64,000 nt of DNA from Tyto alba (taxonomy: Eukaryota > Chordata > Aves > Strigiformes > Tytonidae), in contig NW_024881313.1 of assembly GCF_018691265.1 (NCBI RefSeq), positions 11,050,501 through 11,114,500 on the forward strand, in the 5' to 3' direction. The notes beneath the pieces were generated by a model. The model was not told the DNA's origin, made no database searches, and saw only the letters and a list, made by a program, of their open reading frames with translations. A program made the translations under genes and the position numbers. Shown piece by piece: positions 50,788 through 62,783 of the stretch (position 1 is the first letter of the stretch; each line of letters starts with the position of its first letter).

Positions 50788-53253
50788 CCCCAACATCCAG
50801 CAGTTCAGTCATAGTTATAAATGATAATGGTGCATATCTGTACTGGGTCCACTGTAGCCCATAAAACACAGCACAGCACTGGTCTTCAAAGGGCTTTCAT
50901 CAGAAGAACAGATGAACGACCAAAATCTGTATATTTTTGAAAGCGTTGGGTGACATCAGTCATCAAGTCATCCAGTAGTGGCACTTGGAGCACTGAGTGA
51001 CAATGTAACACCCCATGGTCATTAGCACCCTCCTTCCACAGAGTTCAGGGTGCAGATACATGCATGCAGTTGCACTTTTCTCACAACTGATTTCTGATTC
51101 ACTTCATATTAAAAAGCACATTTTTAGAAAAAGATAACATGCTTATGTTTGACAGATAGTTTAGTAACACAACATAAATTAGCAGTGCAGATGAGGAAAG
51201 CTCCATCGTGGAGCACACAGAATTTTACAGTCTCTGAAATTTCACCCTTCCTTCAGACTTCCACAATCTTTAAAAAGCACCTGCTTATCAGCACACACTC
51301 CGCATCATACTGTAAGGACTCTGATACAGCACAATAAAGATAATTTTGTTATAAGAGCTATTCATTATGAATTCACAATACCATATTAAATCTGCAGGGA
51401 CAATTTGCAAATGAGATGCTTACTAAATGTAGTGACATTTTTTTTAGTCTTCCCTGAAGGCTTACTATAGCTAGATGTATCTCTGTCACTTACTCATTTC
51501 TGAGAGATCAAAAGGTGAGCAGAAAATCCTGCTTTCCATTTTGCAGAGTGGCTTTTATATGCACATACTGCTCTTCCTTCATCTGAGAAACATCTTGTCA
51601 ATGCAGACATTTTGCATGCATAATAGTTTATTTGGACAGTATTCAATTCTGTGGACCAGAAAGGGGAATGCTTCTCCACCTTACAGAAGAAATCAAATAC
51701 TGGGTCAAAGCTACAAAGAATATTATGTTTTGCTTCCTTTGTGTTTGCCACCATCTAATAACTTGTATCTAAAATTTAACAGAAACATGGAAAGACCCAT
51801 AAGTGCACACTTGGTGTTAAACATTCATATCTGCGCTAAATATTTCACAATAAATATTTTAATGCCGTGCAAAGCTAGACATGTTCCTGTTGCCTTATTT
51901 TGAACATTTTCTGTGGCAGAAATCAATGCAACACTTTTTTGCAGGTCTGCTAATTTTAGCTCTCAACTCATCTGCAACTTAGAAGGTTCTCTACTACAAT
52001 CTGTAGTCACTATTATGCAAAGGGTGTTTCTGGAGTTCAATGCTTTAACACAAGCACATGTGTACAGACATTAGTACACAGCCATACCAATATGTCTGTA
52101 CATGTGTGTTCTAGTACAAAGCGGTCAATCAACTGAAGAAGTTTGAGAATTGTCCACAAAGCAAAAATGAAAGGTTAGCCCATTAAAAAAATATTATTGC
52201 TCATTCATTTGGTTATATTTTTCAGTAAATAACCCCTATTCCCCAAAACACAAGTTCAAGAGAAATGAAAAACTACTGTCAGTTACTTCAAAGGAATTTT
52301 TTTCTGTAAGGCCCAGATTGTTCCAAATCACTAAACTGAAATTAATGCACAAAACCCACAACAAAGTTTTAAAATTTAATTGTGCATGCGGTATTTTTCT
52401 CTGCCTGTAGTAACCAAAATGTTGCCTTTTTGTTTCTGCATCTTTCTCCATATGAGAATAAGATTCTACATCATGAGAATGAGCAAGGGCTGAATAATAC
52501 TATCCAAAATCCAGATGCCATATGGATAGAAACAAAATAGTTATTACTACACAGTATTTAGTTATTTATAGACTCCATCCATACATCACCACAAGCAAGA
52601 CAGCTCATGCTACAGACCTCTTTTTAAATAGCCTTTCAGAATACTTGAGGGACCTATTTTACAAATTTGGACCACCATCCAGAGAAGTCATGTATATAAG
52701 GACAGAAGTAAAATACAAGAGAAACACATACACTTGGAGGAATAAAGGACAATCTAATCACTTTTCATATAAAGGGAGTGTTGAAATGTTTTCCTGTAAT
52801 GCTGACATTCACTCTGACAGCTCTTCTCATAGAAGATCAATTACCCTCAGACATGCAGTGTTTTTGAAACATGTGCTACTATTTTTTAAGAGAACACTTG
52901 AAGAAAAAGAAAACTGCTTATCCCCAGCTGGCATAACCAATTCATTGTATGTGTTTTTCTGGCAGTAAAGACTCCAAGACAAACTTCACTAAATATCGCT
53001 TTCCCTTTTGACCCAAGCAGTTAATCTTTTCCGTGTGGTACTGCCTGCAGGGCAAACTAATGGAATAATGTCTCCGCACATAAGTGGATCTGTTCAAAAG
53101 ACAACACATGAAATCCTGTTTCCACAGGCAAAAGGAAGAATCAGGCAACAGGAGCTTATGACAAGTGATATCCAAAAGCATCTTTTAGGTTGTCCTTGGT
53201 TCAAAACCTTCCCCTCTCATTGCTTGGTGGGAGGAAGGAGACTCCCAGGCAAG

Positions 53254-53273
53254 CACAGCCCAGCCCAGCCCAG
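53254..53273. repeat. (CCCAG)3 microsatellite
   Basis: Three to four CCCAG units inside a GC-richer pocket. Confidence 0.8.
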
Positions 53274-56200
53274 CATCACCGCCCCTGGAAGCACATCTGC
53301 TTGCACAGCCAGAGCAGCCTGTGCATGTTGCACCATCACTCCTCCTTTGCTCCAAGTCTCTCATAACTCTCTTTTCCTTTCTCCTCCTGGTGCACACAGA
53401 AACATGCCTGCACAAGCCAGTAGCCAGGGGCCACTATCCAAAAGATAATTTGGGCTCCCAAACAAACTCACACCTGTGTTTCAGCTTCAGAGCTGCTGTG
53501 CATATACTCTTTGCTTCACAAGCAGGGAGCCGTACTCCCAAGTGGCCAACACATAGGTCCCCTGTTCCGACTGGTCCCTAGGCAAGAGAGGCCAAGGGAC
53601 AAATGGCCTGCAGAGGTTTCTTTTCTGATAGAAGCAGAGAGATTATTTCCTAACATTTGCCCTGGAAAGCACAACATTTCCCCCAAAGTGGGGAAGGAAT
53701 CAGTGACCCATCAATTTTGGCCACAAGCATAGAGCTGGGGTGGCATGTTATAACAAGGTAATGGGTAACATGAATGATGCCTTCATGTGCCAGGCAGCTC
53801 TGCTGTCAGCATGCAACCAAGGCAGCGTGGCCACCTGCCAGACCTAAAGTTGCTTTGCCTCATAAACACACCAGGCTCCTGGGAAAGCAGTATTTGATCC
53901 AACGGTTCTTTCCATATAGATTTTTACATGGAAAAGAATTTGTGACTTCACCTTGGTTGTTTGTGGCACTTCTGTTGTCCACAATGAAGTAGATGCATAA
54001 GCATCAGAAGGCAGGAGCTGACGCAGCAGCAGCAGTTGTAGCTGTTCAGAGATGAAATGAAGACAGAATAATCACCATGAGCCACACACAGAGAAGTTTA
54101 TTAGAGTACCCCCCTTTCATTCTTTTTCCCAGTCGCATGCTTGTACACAATGTAATTCTCCTTTTACAATCCTGCAATAAGTATTACAGGGTTTATCTTA
54201 ACCAGTTTTTTAAAAAAAAAAACATTGGTAAAGGTCAGGAGAGAAAACACAATCACTTTTTTTTTTCTTTAAAAAGTTGTCAATATCTTTTAAGAACATT
54301 TTTATGTAATATGTGGTCAGACTTTGACTGAACTTTTACATCCTTTGTTAATACACAGATTAGCAATGCTGCCTGATATATAATACGCCGTCAGATTGGG
54401 TGTGGGAGTTTACTACTTTCAGGACCGAATCAATGATAAGACACTATTCACTCAATAATTTCCCTAACTCTTACTGGCCAGGCTGCCTCACACCAATGTC
54501 CATTTGTGTCCTTCAACTCAGCGTTCATTGTTTGAGTTTTCAATTTCATTTCTGCACCTTATACATATTGCCCATGTGATTTCTTTATGTTCTACACACA
54601 TATTAGTCAATGGGGCTATCAGCCATGGGTATGATTTGATGGTTTAATATTGCACAAATCTGGTATATACATGACACCTAGAACAATGCTAGTAACATCT
54701 CTGTCAAAACAAAAGCTCAATGTGGTATCTACTCTGTGCATTTTTCCAGTTTCTCTGCCCTCCTGCAGATAAAAATTTCTATATTAGAGACATTGCAGAG
54801 ATTTAAAGGCCAAGTCTTTATCTTTCCAGTCATTAGATACATTCCTGAAATGACTGCAAAACTAGAGGTTCTATAAAAAAGAAATTATATTCTATGCCAT
54901 TTTTTCCAAAGAAAATATGTAACGATATAAATTAAACTTCAAATGCAAAACTTTGGTGTAAGGCTACTGAGTCAGAAAGAGAAATGCAGATAATTAATGA
55001 GAGTATCTGTCTTTGCATATAAGCCATTAATCTTTAAATGCATATGAAAAGGATGCACAAGGCAGCACACAAAGAGCGTGTATTAAGGACGCTACATAAA
55101 TTAAGGACACCTCATGTGTCATCACGAGTAACCTATTTTCTACTTCTTATCTCTCCAGGCCACTTCTGCACAGTGCCCTTTACTGCTCCTGTTACAGAGA
55201 CCACCAGTGATTCCTGGGACAGAGGAACAGCAGATTCCCAGCCTCAACTTCAAACCATTTCAACATTTTATAAGTGTACATTAAGACATCTTTGGTTTTG
55301 ATTAACCTATAAAACATTTTTTCTTCTAGATAGATATGCTTAAATGTCACAAAGGGGGAAAACCATAATTATTAATTGAGTCTTGTTAAGGCAACTCATC
55401 TTGGTTCTGGCAACAAGTTCTCACAGTCTTTTCTTTCCCACGGTCAAAGTGTTTATTGTGAGAAGATGACATATCTGTGTTTTGAAGCTAAACAAGGTTT
55501 TTTAACAAGACTAATTCTTATTGTAAAAATAAATAGTAAGATGAAGGAATGACAATTTCTAAGTGTTCTTACTTCTTATCTCCCCCAAGATCTTCAAACA
55601 CTTCAAAACCATGGTAGACTGCTACACCTCAAAACATACTTTGTGAGGAAGATTTCCAAGCAGCTTAGTGGGACAGCTCATAAACAGCTGGATATTTGAA
55701 ATTCCTTAGCTCTTCCCCATAACCAAACATAATAATTTTTCCAGGTAGAACAGTTTGAGTATAAAAAATTATAACTGAAGTCAAAATTTTTTCCTAAAAT
55801 GCAGGTCTTTATGCTTAATTATAATGGGCTGTGTTTCTTCACCAAAGGATTAGGCTGCACTTCACACACTTGGAGTGAAACATGTTGTTCAGTTCTTTAA
55901 GTTCCTTCCAGGACCCTCACCTGGATTTTGAGGAACCTCATCTACATTTTTATTTAAGGTTTCAGCCAGGAAGTTCTGCACTGTGAAACCAGAGTCTTTC
56001 CTCAAGCTGCCAAAATTGGGCAGCTTGATGACTGTATACATTGTCACTTCATCTTCTCTTCCTTCTTGACCACCTTATGGACTTCCACATGACTCTTTTC
56101 AGCCTCTGGTACCACATCCCCTCTGCAAGAAATCCCGGAAACCCTCATATGTAACTAGTTCTCCTACCAGATTTCTCCTTTATGAAAAGAGGAACTATCA

Positions 56201-57273
56201 CTCCTGCCTCAGGCCTCAGGTCACAATTCCATGGCTTGTCTTAACTACTCTTCAGTAAAGATTTTTCAGTGAAAAATGTTTTTTTCAAAAAGTGTCTCAT
56301 ATTTGTGGTATTTTGTCTGAAATACTTCAAGTTTATAAGTTTTTCATTAACTTGAAGGTTTGCATTACAGTATCATGAAAACTAGACTGTGTTTGGGGTT
56401 TTCTGGTTGAAAATTTCCACATAAGAAAAAAAAGTTAAGTTGACCTCTTACACAAATCAACTAGTGATAAAGGACAACTATAGCAGAGCTGAAGGGCAGT
56501 CCCCACACTTTCAGACTTTACCTTAATCATAAGATCATCCCAATGTAACCCTTCAGACATTGTAATTAACAAATATATAAATTATCTGGGAATAATGCAG
56601 TAGTATTTATTACCCTGAAAACGGGAAAGGTATTTCACAGCTGAAAAAAAAATCAGTATAAGTGTGGGGGTCTTATGTACTCCAAATTACAGTTAAAATC
56701 TATTTACTCAGATGTATGTGAAAACGATATCTGTTTTCCAGAAATATCTTGTCTCTGATAAGAAGATCTATCTGTCTTTTATTTTTGTTCTCCTTCCACA
56801 AAAAAACTCCCTAGGAGCACAGATTTCCTTTAGTTCATATTAAAAGCAAAAAGATAAAATTTCTAAAAATTCCATGGGTATGAAGGCTGATTTCAAGAGC
56901 TAAAATCTCTTTAAGCAGGAACTGATATTCAACAGAAAACACAGCTGCAAAGTTTACATCTCACAAGACTGTAGACAACAGCTGTGCTTAAACCATCAGC
57001 CATCAACTGCCCAGAAAGGCAGCTCCAGCTCTTTGAGAACTGAATTAAAATCCTTTTGGTAAAAGCCTATTCCTGAGCTGCCTTTCAGTCATCGCCTCCT
57101 GGTACCCAAACCACATTTCAGTAATAATCACCCCAAAATTTGTAATTCGAAAGGATTTGCCCTGATCGGGGAACAGTGACTGAGCAAAGCCTTAGCCAGC
57201 AAGTGACAGCTAAGGGGTGAGCTTTCACTAGCCAGCTGGGGCAAATTTACAGCTTGCAGCCACTGAAGAGGAA

Positions 57274-57510
57274 AGCGCTCCCCCTTACAGTGCTCTCCCC
57301 ACTCATGTCCGCACACTCCCTCTGCTTCCTTCGCATCCGTTCTGCTGTTTCTCAGATCCCTTTGGTGAACCAAATCAATTTGCTAACCTGGCAGGAAAGT
57401 AACCCTGCAAAAACAACCGGGTAGTTTTCTATGGAGCTATTGAGTTGAACGGCTTCACAAAGCACAGCGCGAGTGCCAGAGCCACGAGGGAGTGGGGCAC
57501 GGGGGTCAAC
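57274..57510. other. CpG-richer pocket
   Basis: About ten CpG in roughly 240 bases, including CAGCGCGAGTGCC and TTCGCATCCGTT. The density is well above the surrounding sequence but below that of a typical CpG-island promoter. No TATA box or transcript was recognised. Open frames on the minus strand here are explained by the GC content. Confidence 0.4.
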
Positions 57511-57789
57511 CTGCAGGAAAAGACAAGAGGTGGAGCAGCACATCCCCTTCACAATAGAAATGCTACACACTGGATCAGCTCAGTTGTTCCTGAAACAGCA
57601 ACCTAAATCTAACCCTAAAATATTTTTCCTCTGCAAATAAATACAGCATAATTCTCATAATTCACATTTAGCTGGTCAAGGCAAACTTTTTGCATATGTT
57701 TTCAGGTCACTAAATTCAGGAAATATATGTTGTTTTTTATGAGAGATCCAATTTAGCTGTTTCTAATTACACAAAAGCTAATGGGCTGA

Positions 57790-57850
57790 AAGGATTACAT
57801 CCCTTTGCAAGACGTCCATTGATGTCAGTTGAATTAGGACCAAAGTCTGG
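57790..57850 (+). mobile_element. Ancient amniote CR1-type LINE tail
   Basis: AAGGATTACATCCCTTTGCA, then GACGTCCATTGATGTCAGTT and GAATTAGGACCAAAGTCTGG, follow the two-block order of old CR1-type tails (a GGATCCAAATCCC-like block, then CCATTGACTTCAGTGG and a GGATCA-like end). Diverged and noncoding. Strand is assigned from the second block and is moderately uncertain. Confidence 0.4.
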
Positions 57851-59704
57851 AACTTTACCGTTCTACTGTGATTACTTAGTTTTAGATGCATGCCTACAAA
57901 CATAAAAATACAGCCAGTATCTGATATGGAGAAACATCTTTATGCAAATAAAGTGCTGTTTTGATATGCATTGCTAGCATATTCCTATTTTTTTGTTATT
58001 CTTGGTTCAGTCATTATCCCTGTTGGATTTGACCAAATGAAAGCATAAAGCCATTTGCACTGGAACACTTATCAATTCAGTTTTGCATACAGCATAGCCA
58101 ACGAATAATGAATTAGAATATCCTGGATTTGATACCAGAGAAAAATGAAATTAAACTTTCACTTATAGGTGTATTTGTATTATCAGTAAATACAATACAG
58201 TCGTGAAACATTTAGGAGCAATGAACTAGGACGTAAATGAAATGGGAATACTGCAGTACATTTACAAACAGTCAATAATTAGTAATGAGAAGCACACAGA
58301 GCTTGCAAAACAGCTACATTTTTTTTTTCTTAGCTCACTGAAAGTCATAGTCACAAAACCTTTATAAAAATATTAGTAGAATTAGAGTTTTGATGCACTC
58401 TCTAAAGCCAGGCAGACTATTGTTTTTCTTTGGATAAAAGCTTTATTGAAATTAGGGGGGTTTTACCAACCTTCAACTATTCTATTATTTTACACTGCCA
58501 GAATTACAGGTATAGATCATGTCACATTGACAAAAAGAACAGGAAAAATCTATATTTTTAAAAGCAGGTCATTCTTATCTCTTTTTCCCTTGGGTTATCT
58601 CACTGAACAGCACTGCCATGCCTCCTGTCCAAGAATACAAGCTGTACTTGTTTCTTGGCTTCGTTAGTCTGGGTAATGTTCACTAATACAACCTTCATCA
58701 ACATTTCCCAGGTTTAAATATAGGCAAACTAGAGAGATATACTTCAGAAGTCCCCATGAACAAGTTAAAGTAGAAAATACTGCTTCACATTTCACATATC
58801 TCTCAAAAAATACATCAAATCAAATGAATAACACCTAATAGCCCACCAAAACTCCAGCTAGGGTGGAATTCTGCAAACAAGATTGCTCATAGAGTATTGT
58901 AGTATGTTGAATAGGAATGATTTTGCCTTTAAAGTACACAGCTATAGCTCATCATAGCTTTGCCACTGGTTTTCCTGATTAATGGGGAAGTTCCAGAAAT
59001 CCAGCTTTGGCATACCTATTTATTTGCTCAGTGCATACCAAACACACCCACAACACAGAGCATGTGAGAAGGTTGCAGAGCACTCTGGCTGACATAAAGG
59101 GGGTGCTGCTGAAAGCACCTCTATTTCTCCCTCTCTGATGGGATATGCCCTCCCACTGCTTCCTTTCCATTAAATTAAGGTACCCTGAAGTAAATCATTT
59201 CAGTAGAAAATTAATCTTGCTGGGGAAAAAAAAAATAAAATAAAATAAAAAAGAAAAATCTGTCTTGTCTTTGATTATGCAGTGAGCTGGCTAACCCTGA
59301 AGACAACACTGCAAGATTTGTGGATCCACGGATGGTCTGCCAACTCTCACAGTGGAGGATGAGCAGGCTGGCCCTTTCCAGTGTCACCTTCTCATTAGAT
59401 CATCTTAAATGTATGGTCCCACTGCATAAATGGTGCAGTTTCATTCAGGTTCCTTTTGCTAGGGGATGAACCAAGACCAAGGAGCCCTGGAAACTGGGGT
59501 GTGCATGGGACTTATGACTCATTTGACACTGAAGGCAGAAGGTGTACTGTGCCTGTGGAAAGAAAACAGACAAGGGACAGTCTTGTGGCTGGGGTGACTG
59601 AACAACCTTCTCTAGATTCAGGTTCTGTCCCATTAATCTCACTCTTGCATGATTAGAAAGCAGTCATTAACACAGCTCCTCAAATATGATCACTAATCAC
59701 ACTC
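57851..59704. other. Unique AT-rich DNA, no gene seen
   Basis: No gene or RNA recognised. An octamer-containing word CTTTATGCAAATAAA at 57938-57952 recurs at 2672-2686. A T12 run lies at 58319-58330. Confidence 0.6.
59225..59258. repeat. (AAAAT)n microsatellite
   Basis: A run of about 10 A followed by three to four AAAAT units. Confidence 0.9.
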
Positions 59705-60010
59705 ACCCCCTTGTTTCGGTGCTTCGCTTGAGAGGCTGATGAGATTAGTCACGCTGCGAAGTTTTTCAACAGGATATATCTTCCACCTAAAAAACCTAAC
59801 CCAGTGAGACAGAGCCACCAGTGGGACCTTCCCTTTCAGCTTGTGCTGGTGCACAGCCCTCTCCCAGCCCCTGCCTGTGCTCGCCCTCTGCGCTGCAGCC
59901 TTGTCCCACCAGCCCTGGCTCCCAGCTCGGACGCCCCTTCCTCAGCAGCCGTCTCGCAGCTCCACAGTGCTCTGTGTCTCTCTGAGGTGGGGATGCCCAC
60001 GCCTCACCAG
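59705..60010. other. CpG-richer pocket, possible regulatory patch
   Basis: Eleven or so CpG in about 300 bases, in two clusters: TTTCGGTGCTTCGCTTG to CACGCTGCGAAG (59717-59762), and CTCGCCCTCTGCGCTGC to GATGCCCACGCC (59881-60004). The second cluster is GC-rich on both sides and is open in a plus and a minus frame (74 and 78 codons), as expected from GC content alone. No TATA box, splice donor or known first exon was recognised, so promoter status is speculative. Confidence 0.35.
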
Positions 60011-60726
60011 GCACTGACACCAAACTAGGCACTGCTGGGTCTTCTGCACCAGAGATGTCCAGAAACTGAAGGTCTGATTCACCCCCAGGCTCCCGTAGGC
60101 TTTTAACAGGATAAGTTCTCAGGGAACCTTTGCACAGAAAGCAGTAACACAGTCATGAATTATTCCTTCAGCCTTTCTTAAGTGATATTATATACCATCT
60201 AAGATGCAGATCATTCAGATACTCTCAATGTACTTGACCAAATGTGCAAATAGATCAGCCGAGCCCTCAGGAGCCTACTCTTGACCATTCCATCAGAAGG
60301 AACATTTCTGAGCTCACAGTACACTTATTATCCATACTAGGAAAAAGAAAAGGGTGAATTAATCAGAGACTTTATTTAATGCACTAAGATCTTTAGTGGC
60401 CATTAACTGAGAGGGTTATTTTTCAGTTTATTTATGAATATGGTTTTAACTTAAGGGATCATCCATCCAAATAATGTATGTATATTATGGCCAGTGTTTA
60501 TAAATACATATCAGAAAACAATTCCAGAACAATTAACCAGCAATATCTTGCATATAACCCAAGCCAACAAGTCAGAAAAAAATTAAAAGCCTATTTCCAG
60601 TTTTATTTTGGAGCTGTATGAGTGACACTTTCAATAAAAGATTGTTGGCAGACTGTGATGATATACAGTTCAGTACTGTGTTCCAATAGAGTCTCAGTTA
60701 TGCTTTAAGTTTGTTGTTCTTTCCAG

Positions 60727-60783
60727 ATTTGGTATCATTATTTTCTGTGTTTAGCTTTTGTTTTAAATTATAACCCTGATCAG
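60727..60783 (+). other. Candidate 57-nt coding exon
   Basis: The acceptor GTTTGTTGTTCTTTCCAG has a strong pyrimidine tract, and the donor CAG|GTAAGT is a perfect consensus match. The enclosed 57 nt are a multiple of three and open in one frame only, reading IWYHYFLCLAFVLNYNPDQ, a hydrophobic segment with a polar end. I do not recognise the peptide. Good splice pairs of this kind can arise by chance in 64 kb, and no neighbouring exon was found. Confidence 0.2.
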
Positions 60784-62686
60784 GTAAGTCATGTTGGTTA
60801 CATGTATATACACTCTATGAAAAGAAGGAAAATAGTGACTAAAATGAAGAATTTGTTGAAGCCTAGAAATGTCTCTCCTCTCCCTCATGTTTACCAGAAA
60901 AGCACTTCTGGAATGGGAAAGGATGTTATTTTAGACTTGGCCAGTTCTGATTTCAGGAGAAGTGGGTGTTGGTTTAAAGCCAGGACTGGTTTCCCCTTTT
61001 GAGCTCCTAAGATGTTTGTTAAGCATGGGTTTGTGCTTATGTTTAGGGCAAGTAGATCATGCTTGCTGTAGTATGAATTACTCCAGCAAATTATTGGCAT
61101 AATACTTAAAATGGATTATGATAATAGCTATATTTAGTCTGCAGCTCTATATTCTACATGCTTTCCTCACCATAGTAACATAAATGTCTTTCAAAGGAAA
61201 TGAGGACAGGGAGGATCTTGAATTCTTGCACTGCAGACACTAAGGCCAGAGGGGAGGGAAAGTGCTCGCTTCACAACCTTATGAACTTCAGATAGCAATT
61301 AAGAAAAAAAAATACTATAATTTCATTTATTCTGTTTAATGTTTTGCTAATATAGTGTTATAAACTTCTAGAAGCCTGTTATAGAAAGAGTTAATATTCC
61401 ATGAAAAAAAGAAAATACCTCATTTTTTCCAACCTAAATTAAGTAGGTGAGTTATGGAAACCTATTCCATGGTATCCCAACAGCAAAGGAAAGTTTCTTT
61501 TTCAGTATTTCACCCTTCACAGAGAGCAGTTTAGTTATTCTATAAATGGAAGTGTGAAAGAAAATAACCAGAACTTCAGTATATCACGGCCACTTCATGA
61601 TGGTTCAGCATAGTAAAGGTATAATAACAAACAACAGATCCTTCACAACTGCCAGAATAAAAGTTGCTGCTGGAACAAAAAGATGATGAAGCTAGTGGCC
61701 TTTCAGTGTTGTGATCAGGTAGCATAATTTATGTTTTGCTGGCTTTCACTGACAGGTTTCATGTGCAGTCAAGACCCAGGAAGGGGAATTTTGCAACCTA
61801 GACTCAAAGTTTACATCTATACTGTACCGTTAGTGGCCAGGCCAGGGACCAAGTCAGCGCCCAGCACTTTGCCCGCAGTGGCTCTGCCTGGCCACAAAGT
61901 CAAGGCACAGGCAGCCTGCAGGTCAGTGCACAATGGCCCTGTGCCACAAAGGCAACCGCGGGCAACCCCTTCTGCCCTCCTACGAGCAGACAGCAATGCT
62001 GCCAGGCAAGGACAATGCCATTCCTTCTCCTTAGAAGGACACGCAGGATACACAGAGGTGCTCAGGCTACTGGTAAGATCTTGTTCACAATTGTGCCCTG
62101 CTGTGCAGCCTGCATGTGAGCCTGTATATATGAGTGTATACATCTAAGTAAGCCTGTATGCAAGCATGGGCTTATAGACACATGGATGCTGAGAGAGATG
62201 AGAGAGTCAGCTCAAATGCAGACACCTCCTGTGTAGTCATGTAAAATTTAGAGATGAAACCCATGCAGGGTGACTTTAAACTTGCATTTGAAATGCATTA
62301 CTGATCCAGCTGATAGCTATTCTTTTAAAATAGCGCCACTAAATGAAAGTCAATTGTCTTATTATTTCACATGCTTCATAATTTTAATCAGTAACTACAG
62401 ACTGGCTATAGCAATTTAAAAATACAAAACCAAACCACAAAGAAATCTAGGAGAACAGACATCAATTAACTACTGCTGTGGAGGAATGTGGTGGAGCTGG
62501 CCATCTGTGTTTGGCACTCGACCCACACTCTCAACACAGAGCAGTATGACTCCATATGGCCTAAGAGGGAATTAGAGTGTTTTACAGTATTATATGCTAT
62601 TATTATAGGATATACTATGAGTAAATAAAGAACTGGATCACAGTTGCATACGCACCCACTCCCGATGATTCTTTGTTTACCTATAG

Positions 62687-62783
62687 ATTATCAACAATTA
62701 CAATCCCCAATTCTTTCCAATATATGTGTAGATCCTTTATGGCCTTGGCTGAACAGTCCGCACCTCTAATATTTATTGTAGTG
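62687..62783 (+). other. Candidate 97-nt exon
   Basis: The acceptor is TTCTTTGTTTACCTATAG and the donor is GTG|GTAAGTAG. The segment is open in the frame that begins with its second base (LSTITIPNSF to APLIFIVV). The peptide is not recognised. Evidence is splice signals only; likely chance. Confidence 0.12.

Larger units (their letters stand above)
46336..57273. other. Unique AT-rich DNA, no gene seen
   Basis: About 11 kb with no supportable gene. It includes the window's longest open frames (51475-51903, 52522-52968 and 53008-53448, all plus, 142-148 codons); none shows a domain, signal peptide or splice context that I recognise. A good acceptor-like site TTCTTTCTCCTGCAG ends at 48642 without a convincing donor after it. 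Simple repeats are listed separately. A GC-richer pocket lies at 53210-53420. Confidence 0.55.

Noticed and set aside
52522..52968. Longest open frame in the window (148 codons, plus)
   Set aside because: The translation has no domain, signal or repeat I recognise, there is no supporting splice or promoter context, and frames of this size are expected by chance in 64 kb read six ways.
53008..53448. 146-codon plus frame with a Cys/Ala-rich middle
   Set aside because: It lies in a GC-richer pocket overlapped by an open minus frame (53185-53415), and the composition explains both. No known protein is resembled.
55916..55930. Minus-strand donor CCAG|GTGAGGG
   Set aside because: A strong donor word, but no purine-rich plus-strand stretch that would serve as an acceptor within about 350 bases upstream on the minus strand.
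57938..57952. Octamer-containing 15-mer CTTTATGCAAATAAA shared with 2672-2686
   Set aside because: Exact 15-mer pairs are expected by chance in 64 kb of AT-rich DNA, and flanks do not match.
61262..61272. GTGCTCGCTTC, identical to the start of U6 snRNA
   Set aside because: Only 11 bases match and the sequence diverges at once; there is no U6 body after it.
61731..62147. 138-codon plus frame over a 108-codon minus frame
   Set aside because: GC-rich pocket with few stop codons on either strand. A GHAGYTEVLRLL stretch faintly recalls an ankyrin repeat, but there is only one partial unit and no array.
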